Assembly (NCBI GenBank): GCA_036873755.1
Contig: JAVTVY010018719.1
Coordinates: forward strand, 16,900-80,899
Reading direction: 5' to 3'
Source: Hanleya hanleyi
Lineage: Eukaryota; Mollusca; Polyplacophora; Lepidopleurida; Hanleyidae
Length of the DNA stretch: 64,000 bases
Below, piece by piece: positions 56,342 to 64,000 of this stretch. The notes beneath the pieces were generated by a model, which saw only the letters and a program-made list of their open reading frames with translations, had not been told where the DNA came from and searched no databases. A program made the translations under genes and the position numbers. The first letter of the stretch is position 1, and the number at the start of each line of letters is the position of its first letter.

Positions 56342-57521
56342 CTCGTTAGAGTTTAAAGATTAAAGATTGTTAGATCACTATTGATTTGTAATGCAATTTG
56401 TTGTAAGTTTATTATCTATATAGACAGAGATTCATCTTGTTCGTCGCTATGTAGCTGTAATATTGCTGAAAGCAAGTCTAAATAAAATTATCTCTCCCTT
56501 TTCGTTTTGAACCCCTGTCCTTGGTTTCTCTACATACTTTGCCTTACAATACTGCCTTTCTTTTGACGCTTTACGACTGCGCCGAGAATATCGGTTCCAT
56601 ATGAGTTCCATATGATTCTGGAATTGGTTGGATGAGAAGTCTGGAAATATGGGAGATGAGAAAGTGCAGACTGTTGTACGGGGAAAATACGCAGGTTATA
56701 AGTAAGAGAGGGGAGAAGGTGCAGACTGTATAAGTTGTACATACATGTAAGGTCATGCGAAAAGCTGTCAAAGTTGTGCAAGAACCAAATGCAAAAGAGG
56801 TGTGTTACAGACTTCTGAATCTGTCATGGTGGCGTCTGGCTTGGGCGATAGAGACTGTGTGTTCTTGGGGAGAAGAAATGAATGTTACAACTCCGCGGAT
56901 CGGCCTAATAGGGGTACTCAGACATTGGCCCTCAAAAATCCGATGTGGATCCCTTGTCACATTGGTTTACAGAAGAAGATCTCTTCTCTCGAATGTACGA
57001 GCAGTAGGCTTCTTCAGATGTTGAGACCATATCGCTGTGAACTCACTGAGAATTCTAAGACAAAAACAAACTATGGTTTTGTGTAATGATGATGAAGGTA
57101 TATTAGAAAGAGACTTTTTAGAGGTGTTTATAAAGAGCCCGGTGAACATGAAAGAATTATTTTGGACTTTGCGGCCGAGTTCATTCAGAGTTGCATTCAG
57201 AGGGCACCATAAGAAAGGCTTATAAGAGATTGTTTGACAACGATTGATTTGCGATGTGTTTATAGAACAATGTGGTTGCACAAGCAATGACCGTAAAGTC
57301 TCGTTAGAGTTTAAAGATTAAAGATTGTTCGATAACTATTGATTTGTAATGCAATTTGTTGTACGTTTTTTATCTATAGACAGACATTTATGTTGTTCGT
57401 CGCTATATAGCTGTAATATTGCTGAAAGCGACGTTAAATAAAATTCTCTCCGCCTCTTCATTTTGAACCCCTGTCCTTGGTTTCACTACATACTTTACCT
57501 TACAAGACTGCCTTTCTTTTG
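56342..57521. repeat. Pair of ~225-bp direct repeats around a 720-bp segment
   Basis: CTCGTTAGAGTTTAAAGATT... to CTGCCTTTCTTTT occurs at about 56343-56571 and 57301-57521 (offset about 957) with roughly 10 percent difference. Each contains a SINE-like tail (TGTAATATTGCTGAAAGC, AAATAAAAT). The segment between (56755-57220) has interrupted open frames in several phases and no domain I can name. It may be two copies of one SINE-like repeat or the terminal repeats of a small element. Confidence 0.6.
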
Positions 57522-57684
57522 GAATTTTGGAGTTACATGCTCTTAATCGTTCTTCATCGACCAGATTGGTCTAGTGTGGCCATGGGGCAAGTTGCAGAGA
57601 TTTGTTAGCCAAAATTTAGCCCCCCAACAAGGAGTTGGTGTTACATGTCACTTCATCGACCCAGCGTTGGTACCAAGCGTCGAA

Positions 57685-57949
57685 CCGTCATTCAATAATT
57701 AGCCGTCGTCCATTAAAGTATTTCCGCGTTCATAATCCAAAGACCTATTTCATATAATAGAATCAGAACCACATTAAAAGAATAAATCACAGTATATATA
57801 AACCTAGGCTAGTTCATGCATTGCAAGAGAGAAGCGATCAACTGTTTTCAATGATGCCGGCAGAACATCTCGATGTTAAAAAAATATCAAATCCGTATCG
57901 CTAATCAGTATTCTTAAGCCGTATGATTTTCGTTGTAAAGTCATTATCT
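57685..57949 (-). repeat. 265-bp repeat, second copy
   Basis: Same repeat as 50946-51211. On the minus strand it lies downstream of the RT-like fragment at 58078-58380, consistent with a retroelement 3' end. Confidence 0.75.
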
Positions 57950-58068
57950 GGAGTATGATTTATCCCAGTCACGCTTTGATGGTGACTGTTCATATGAATA
58001 CTATGCGAATCTTGTAATACATGGTACATACGATCAGGAGCCCCGGGTTATTCGGAATTAGATACAAA

Positions 58069-58440
58069 TTACGAAAGGTAAAGCCATAGATCTTGCACGT
58101 CACGCTGGTATTTTGCTATCGGCATGCGATATGTATCACCAAATTTGAGAAACTTTGAGTGGAGGCGCTTGGTGGTATAGCCCTGCTTTATAAGTTTCGG
58201 CAATAATGTTTTGCAACATTGAATGAAATCATCATATTTAACACAGGATCTACCAAGTGCTAATAGGCAAAATATGTATATGCCATATGCAGGTCCCATT
58301 GAAATAGTACTGTCCAGGTCGGGATAGTTCACGATGTCGAAATTGTAATCTTTTGTGTTAAATGTCGTCATTTTCATCTGACGACGATACAGCTCACCAA
58401 CCCCCAGTGTACGACTTGTCACAGCGAAACAGCTCACCAA
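58069..58440 (-). pseudogene. Reverse-transcriptase-associated C-terminal fragment
   Basis: A 123-codon minus-strand frame contains YNFDIVNYPDLDSTI, GPAYGIYIFCLLALGRSCVK, YDDFIQC and LIKQGYTTKRLHSKFLKFG. This matches the pattern (NFxIVNFPxLxSNIPxxPAYGVYISQLIRYARxC) that I know from the C-terminal end of RT-bearing proteins in many aquatic animal genomes. The element order is not clear to me. The first ~30 residues are encoded by the duplicated terminal block, so the RT core is absent and the copy is truncated. Confidence 0.55.
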
Positions 58441-59218
58441 TTACCAATATGCGAGTTGTCAGAGCATTTCCATCACAGCTCTCTAGATTTGTATCTAATA
58501 CCGCTTATGCCGGTGCTAGGGGCCGTGTGGTCATATCATCCAAGTTGCCACATGAACAGGTACAATAAAAGCGTACCTGACATACAACACATATCACGAA
58601 TCGTTAGATTCTTGGTGCTTTAGAACAGGTTAACCGGAAGACTAGACTGTGAAGTCATGTGACTCTGTCAGTATGTCGGCACCTCTTCCCATATGTGTTG
58701 TAATTTTTACCTGTATATGGCGAGATTCTGCTGGTGGACGTTTCGTCCCCGAGGCCCGCCCCCTGTACAGACCTTTTGGTCTTTGATATATGTTGGCATT
58801 GTGGGAAGTTGATGCTGGGTCGACATCGGGCCTTACAGACTAGTCTTTTGTGTTAAATGCCGTCATTTTCATCTGACGACGATACAGCTCACCAATCCCC
58901 AGTGTACGAGTTGTCACAGCGAAACAGCTCACCAATTACCAATTAATATACGAGTTGTCAGAGCATTTCCATCATATCTCTCTAGATTTGTATCTAATAC
59001 CGCTTATGCCGGTGCTAGGGGTCGTGTGGTCATATCATCCAAGTTGCCACATGAACAGGTACCATAAAAGCGTACCTGAGATACAACACATATCACGAAT
59101 CGTTAGATTCTTGGTATGTGCTTTAGAATAGGTTAACCGGAAGACTAGACTGTGAAGTCATGTGGCTCTGTCAGCATGTCGGTACCTCTTCCCACTTCCC
59201 TTATATGTGTTGTAATTT
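58349..59218 (-). repeat. Tandem copies of a retroelement terminal block
   Basis: 58349-58706 is repeated at 58844-59218 (offset 495) with few changes, including ACCGCTTATGCCGGTGCTAG and GGTTAACCGGAAGACTAGAC. Between them lie CTGGTGGACGTTTCGTCCCC and GAGGCCCGCCCCCTG, related to 49770-49800. The pseudo-LTR-like tandem arrangement is seen at 49.5-50.05 kb as well. Confidence 0.85.
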
Positions 59219-59932
59219 GAAGCGTCTGCATAGGTCAGTCAAAAGGGTGCACAATTAGTACCCATTGAAATACCTATACATGTAAGTAGTATAGTGTACC
59301 ATTTTAAAGGCCCATTTTGCCGGGGGAGATAACTCTTGGGGAGATGACGGGGAGTTCCGACAGGGGGCGCCACCAGCTCAAGAGACCAAAATCTACCTCC
59401 AACACAAGAGAGCTCCCTGACTCGATCGGGCGTGACCTTGGAGCGGGGAGGGTCGAAAAAATGCCTGAAACCATGGGAAGAAAGACTTATAGTAATAGAC
59501 ATAATCTATAGGTGTTGGACGATGCTATTAGGACGAGTCTAGCATCCGAGCAACCCCAGGGTCGAGCGTTTATTGTCCAGTATATCTCCGCAAAAAATAA
59601 ACAAACAAAAAGGGGATGGTGCTGCCCTCTAGAGGCAGTGTGGGTGCATGTAAAAATTTCTCCAGAAAAAAAGCGGAACACGGACTCGTACAATATACGG
59701 GGAAATGCCTGTATGGGGGGGGTGGTCAATTTTTTTCGTGGGCTTTACTATGGCTTGTGGGGTCTTGTTTTCACGTGTCGCCGAGAAAAACACAATGGGA
59801 GGGGTCCCGGATCGCATCGGTGAAATTTTTGGGAAAAGTCACCGAGGTCTGTATATAGCCCCAAGTAGTATACAAAGAGCAAACTGAGTCCTATTGACCT
59901 CAGAAATTAGCATGTTTTGTGGAGGTCACATG
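59219..59932. other. Unassigned segment
   Basis: Several overlapping short open frames on both strands (59239-59887) with no recognisable domain. It includes G-runs (59717-59724). Probably repeat-derived. Confidence 0.35.
59357..59372 (+). promoter_or_regulatory. CTCF-like motif
   Basis: CCGACAGGGGGCGCCA fits the CTCF core (CCxxxAGGGGGCGC) well. A weaker palindromic CCTCTAGAGGCAG lies near 59627. Motif match only. Confidence 0.3.
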
Positions 59933-60231
59933 GGGTGTGAGTGAGTGCAAGTGTGGTGGATGGGTGGTGGGTTTAAGATGGCGGCTGTGGTGGATGGGTG
60001 GTGGGTTTAAGATGGCGGCCGGTGTGAGTGAGTGCAAGTGTGGTGGATGGGTGGTGGGTTTAAGATGGCGGCCGGTGTGAGTGAGTGCAAGTGTGGTGGA
60101 TGGGTGGTGGGCTTAAGATGGCGGCTGTGGTGGATGGGTGGTGGGTTTAAGATGGCGGCCGGTGTGAGTGAGTGCAAGTGTGGTGGATGGGTGGTGGGTT
60201 TAAGATGGCGGCCGGTGTGAGTGAGTGCAAG
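59933..60231 (+). repeat. Minisatellite with six YY1-type motifs
   Basis: Built from a 34-base core (TGTGGTGGATGGGTGGTGGG... ending AAGATGGCGGC) and a 19-base spacer CGGTGTGAGTGAGTGCAAG. With S for spacer and C for core, the order is S-C-C-S-C-S-C-C-S-C-S. AAGATGGCGGC occurs at 59975, 60009, 60062, 60115, 60149 and 60202, all on the plus strand. Copies are almost identical. Confidence 0.95.
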
Positions 60232-60589
60232 ATGTGAAAGATGTATTCATCCGCGGTCATGTCTGGCGGTGATTCGGTCGCGGGAAAAACCTTCCACGGA
60301 GAAAGTCCCTAGTCCCTAGATAAAATGGTGCGATGGGGTCGAGTGAGGTATCCAAGTGAAGCTTAGGGGAGGGGGTGGGGTTGAACTATACCGTTTAGGT
60401 GTATTGAGCTGCTCTATCTAATTTTTATCTATTTTTACATTTTTTCCAGCTGTCAACTGTTATGGTTAGGCCACAATGTTGCCATTTTCCCCCCTCCCTA
60501 CATTTAGCGTTCATAAAACATTCAAGCTAGTCTGGTGATAATAAAATTTAAAGATCACATGTCCAACACATACTCACATAATGAAAGCA

Positions 60590-60640
60590 AGAATCGAACT
60601 TGCGACCCCTCGAGATGAAGGATACCCGTCCAGGTTTCAT
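60590..60640 (-). repeat. tRNA-like fragment (T-arm)
   Basis: The minus strand reads GGGGTCGCAAGTTCGATTCT, a good T-arm/B-box, but no convincing A-box or acceptor stem is found. Most likely a SINE relic and not a tRNA gene. Confidence 0.35.
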
Positions 60641-60819
60641 TTTTATTAGGTGTACTGAAATGCTCTCTCTAATTTATGCCACGGTATCTATTTTTACATC
60701 TAGGTTGAAGATTTATATCGACACTGCTACACACTTTTCGAGATGTGTTTTCACTTTCGATGAAAGCACAAAACAGTCTAAAATGAGTCTAAAAAAAATC
60801 ACCTACGCTAATATTTTCT

Positions 60820-60924
60820 AGTGTTTTGTAGAATATAGATTCGCGTTCATTTCTATTTCGTCAAGAAAAAATGTTTTGTAGAATATAGATTCGCGTTCAT
60901 TTCTATTTCGTCAAGAAAAAATTT
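60820..60924 (+). repeat. Two-copy 49-bp tandem repeat
   Basis: TGTTTTGTAGAATATAGATT then CGCGTTCATTTCTATTTCGT and CAAGAAAAAA occurs twice head-to-tail. Confidence 0.9.
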
Positions 60925-60972
60925 TCATCTCGAAAATTGGCAGATTGAAATGTTCTCTCTCTCTCTCATTTT

Positions 60973-61544
60973 ATGCCACGGTATCTATTTTTACAGCTGT
61001 CAACTGTTATGGTTTGGTCACAATGTTGCCATTTTCTCCCCTATATTTAGCGTCCACAAAAAGAACAGTATATTACAGCAATTATGTTCAAGAAAACACC
61101 CCGCTAGAAAATTGTCTTCAAATTGTCTGTTGTTGTGGGAGTATAAAAAATCCTGGTCAACAGGGGCGCGTATATTTCGTGCGACGCTATGTTGCCAATG
61201 CATTGAAATTTGAATAGGTTGTCTGCATGGGTTTCAACGCAAGTATAGTACTAAAGTCTAGCTTACCTGATAAAAGAGTTTAGTCCAGATGTATACCTAT
61301 ATTCCATACTCTCGGGCGTTTGATGCATATCTGGGGGCTGTTTTTTTTCCTAGGTGGGTATAACACACCATGAAGCCTTCATCACGATGCATTCGTATTC
61401 TAAAAATATATGGGTATCACCACGAATCTCATTCCATATATATTTTTTCGAAATTCACAGATATTTCCATCGGTAAATCCGGTGTTCAGTATACCACATG
61501 GATGAAATGAACGCACTAAACTATGAAGCTAATCATTTTGGTCA
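60973..61544 (+). repeat. 572-bp direct repeat, copy 1
   Basis: ATGCCACGGTATCTATTTTT... to AAGCTAATCATTTTGGTCA, almost identical to 62194-62766. If trimmed by one base it starts TG and ends CA, as LTRs do. Partial relatives of its start lie at about 60415-60525 and 60675-60697. Confidence 0.95.
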
Positions 61545-62193
61545 TCGAGTATCAACTATTCAGATATTACGGAAAGTACTGTTGTTATAAGGTATTGTTT
61601 GTTATATATCAGACACGATCAGCTGATATATGTAAACAAACGATCTATATTTAGACCCTCACGTGATCTGCTACGTTGCAGCACGCGCTCTTTGATCTTG
61701 GCGTTCCGCCACCGTACAAGAAGCTCAAATTGAGACGGAGAATTTCGTTACCATTACCAGTAAATTGTAAGTTTATTGCGGAAAGAATTTATATTGCATA
61801 AATTCCTGCGGGAAATAGGAAGTACACATATAAGAGAATATTGTCTTGACGTAAAAAGTTTGGACATTTCATATTTACGGAGATAGGCCTATGGATTTTT
61901 ATAACTGAGCCGGTTTTTCGTGTAAACCATCGCAGCGAAAAGGGAAACGGCTGTCATCTTCGTTTTGCTATGTCACAAAAAGTGCTCGAATTACTTATTT
62001 CTAAATTATTTCATCACGAATCCAACTAAGGTTAGCAAGTATACATATTTTACGATATAGTCAATAACTGTCAGCACATAAGACGTTCTGGTTGATGAGA
62101 TCTGAATTTTTGAAGTTTGGCAATTTTCTGACTTCGAGCTTCGAATACCCCCCGCCATATTTGTTGGAAGCCGGTCGGGTGTTCGTTTGTCAT
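61545..62193. other. Spacer between the 572-bp repeats
   Basis: About 650 bases of unique-looking sequence without coding potential. If the repeats are LTRs this would be the internal region of a very small (TRIM-like) element, but I see no primer-binding site or polypurine tract with confidence. Confidence 0.4.
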
Positions 62194-62766
62194 ATGCCAC
62201 GGTATCTATTTTTACAGCTGTCAACTGTTATGGTTTGGTCACAATGTTGCCATTTTCTCCCCTATATTTAGCGTCCACAAAAAGAACAGTATATTACAGC
62301 AATTATGTTCAAGAAAACACCCCGCTAGAAAATTGTCTTCAAATTGTCTGTTGTTGTGGGAGTATAAAAAAATCCTGGTCAACAGGGCGCGTATATTTCG
62401 TGCGACGCTATGTTGCCAATGCATTGAAATTTGAATAGGTTGTCTGCATGGGTTTCAACGCAAGTATAGTACTAAAGTCTAGCTTACCTGATAAAAGAGT
62501 TTAGTCCAGATGTATACCTATATTTCATACTCTCGGGCGTTTGATGCATATCTGGGGGCTGTTTTTTTTCCTAGGTGGGTATAACACACCATGAAGCCTT
62601 CATCACGATGCATTCGTATCCTAAAAAAATATGGGTATCACCACGAATCTCATTCCATATATATTTTTTTCTAAATTCACAGATATTTCCATCGGTAAAT
62701 CCGGTGTTCAGTATACCACATGGATGAAATGAACGCACTAAACTATGAAGCTAATCATTTTGGTCA
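62194..62766 (+). repeat. 572-bp direct repeat, copy 2
   Basis: Second copy, with single-base differences and small indels in homopolymers relative to 60973-61544. The sequences flanking the pair (TTTTA on the left, GCGGC on the right) do not form a target duplication. Confidence 0.95.
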
Positions 62767-63010
62767 GCGGCACACACATGCTCCTGGTTTGGTGTCTACA
62801 TCCCAGCGGTTTTCTGTTTCTTGGCTTGTCACGGATTTTTTCGAAATTCACAGATATTTCCATCGGTATAAATCCGTCTTCAGTTTACCACATGAATGAA
62901 ATGGAAACACTAAACTATCAAGCTAATGATTTCGGCCAACGGCACACACACACACATGTTTCCTGGCTTGTCATGGTGTCAACACTCCAGCGGTTTTCTG
63001 TTTTCTGGGG
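62690..63010 (+). repeat. Imperfect tandem duplication downstream of copy 2
   Basis: CACAGATATTTCCATCGGTA ... GGCACACACATG ... CAGCGGTTTTCTGTTT occurs at about 62679-62825 and again, diverged, at 62847-63005. So part of the 572-bp repeat plus its right flank has been duplicated. Confidence 0.75.
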
Positions 63011-63607
63011 TGTGACGGTAGATCAATTTCTCCCTTCCATACACCCACGTGGGGTGGGTGTGGTAAAACAGAGGGTGTTCAGCCAATGAACTATAAGAAA
63101 AAGATATGTGTGTGCATATTAATAAACCACGTTGGCTGTATAGGTCGTAGAAAATGAGCGCCTAAAAAATGAACACATTGCATTACACTGTTGCGAATTG
63201 TTGCGAGTGCACGTGTGACTCAGTGCGTTTTCATCACATCCAGCTTTCACAGAATAGAATATCGGCAGTTGTTTCCGCCCATGCGATGAGAAAATAGGCC
63301 TGATTTCGCACGTAGTTTTCGTGCACACGTCTCGCACAAGTTCTCGCAATAAGGCCTGTACGAAAATTTGAGAGCGGCCAACATGAGTTTGTGTGTGTGA
63401 TAGAAGTATAGCTTACGTTTATTTCGCCTACATCCATTGAAATTCACACCGACATTATCGGTTTTGGCCAAGACACGGCCTCGGTGGAAACTGCGTTGTT
63501 GATATTTCGGTCATGACGTCATCATTTGTTCAAATTTACCGGGAACCCCTTATATGGTTTTAGCAACAGTTACGTAGCGTAGGGTGGCATATATTATCTT
63601 TGGGTTG

Positions 63608-63667
63608 GATAAAAAATAATAAATAAATAATAATAATAATAAAAAAAAAAAAAAAAAAAAAAAAAAA
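63608..63667 (+). repeat. (AAT)n and A-run
   Basis: A TAA/AAT simple repeat passes into an uninterrupted run of about 27 A. It could be the tail of a retroposed copy, but no body upstream is recognised. Confidence 0.9.
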
Positions 63668-63857
63668 TCGGCGAGTAGTAGACGAAGGGAAAATTGGGAA
63701 GTACTGACCATGCCCCAGAATACTTCATATGCATATCACGGCCTTAAGGCCTGTAATCTACTTCACAGTTTAGTAGTATAAAAAGCGCAAGTCCTATTCA
63801 CCTTGCCCCTCCAAAGAAATAAAATTGGCTCTATTTTGCAGGAGTATATACGCAGGT

Positions 63858-63883
63858 CACGTGAGTTGTGACGTCACTTCCGG
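63858..63883 (+). promoter_or_regulatory. E-box and CRE/ETS composite
   Basis: CACGTG (63858-63863) is followed by TGACGTCA (63869-63876), overlapping ACTTCCGG (63876-63883). TGACGTCACTTCCGG is a classic CREB/ETS composite of housekeeping promoters. Another TGACGTCA lies near 63514. No gene follows within the window, so the role is open. Confidence 0.4.
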
Positions 63884-64000
63884 GTTTTCCACTAAAAAAC
63901 TACCTCCAAACATAGAAGAGTTCCAATTTTTCCCCTTAGACGTCCGTATGTTCATCCTCCAAACCCAGAAGAGTTCCAATGTTCAACCGCCGGGGTATTT

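Noticed and set aside
60032..60220. Trp/Gly-rich 62-codon ORF
   Set aside because: Translation of the minisatellite; not a gene.
60590..60640. tRNA gene on the minus strand
   Set aside because: Only a T-arm-like segment is present; no A-box, anticodon arm or acceptor pairing.
61018..62438. ORFs of 61-90 codons in both 572-bp repeats
   Set aside because: Same sequence duplicated, frames shift through a one-base indel, and no protein similarity; repeat not gene.

Overview
This is a stretch of animal nuclear DNA, most likely from a marine mollusc and probably a gastropod. The clues are intron-rich gene structure with GT-AG splice sites, SINE tails of the kind common in gastropod genomes (a pseudo-unit tail followed by TCACTCACTCACTC), AT-rich introns, and a very high density of the palindrome TACATGTA. 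The organism call is inference; no species can be named from the sequence alone.

Positions 1-42.6 kb (and a 3' UTR to about 44.1 kb) are dominated by one plus-strand gene, the orthologue of heterogeneous nuclear ribonucleoprotein K (HNRNPK). I could join 14 coding exons (3188-42588) in one continuous frame to a 482-residue protein: acidic N-terminus, bipartite nuclear localisation signal, KH1, KH2, a glycine/methionine/arginine-rich linker, KH3 and a conserved short C-terminus. Intron 1 is about 24 kb and holds at least two further possible first coding exons (14276-14309 and 19224-19272). All start with ATG, encode short acidic peptides and leave a donor in the same phase, so the gene may use alternative promoters.

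The introns carry many repeats: a C/T-rich array (6.8-7.4 kb), a seven-copy 157-bp tandem repeat (8.4-9.5 kb), short terminal-inverted-repeat elements (11.1 kb, 34.1 kb), SINEs (13.5, 35.6 kb) and an 893-bp TTAA-flanked DNA element at 21.5-22.4 kb that contains a cysteine-rich coding segment resembling the C-terminal domain of P2X7-like proteins.

From 44 kb to the end I see no intact host gene. The region is repeat-rich: a tandem array full of nuclear-receptor-type half sites (45.9-46.9 kb), a fold-back element (47.7-48.0 kb), a TIR element (48.2-49.0 kb), terminal pieces of an unidentified retroelement (49.5-50.05 and 57.7-59.2 kb), and a decayed LTR retrotransposon (50.05-56.34 kb). The latter has Ty3/gypsy-type proteins but in the order Gag-protease-integrase-reverse transcriptase-RNase H, as in Gmr1-like elements. 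It carries a 265-bp insertion, a 979-bp internal tandem duplication, frameshifts and stops, and lacks a visible 5' LTR. The last 4 kb hold a minisatellite with six YY1-type motifs, a pair of 572-bp direct repeats and, near the window edge, a CRE/ETS composite site that may belong to a promoter of a gene outside the window.
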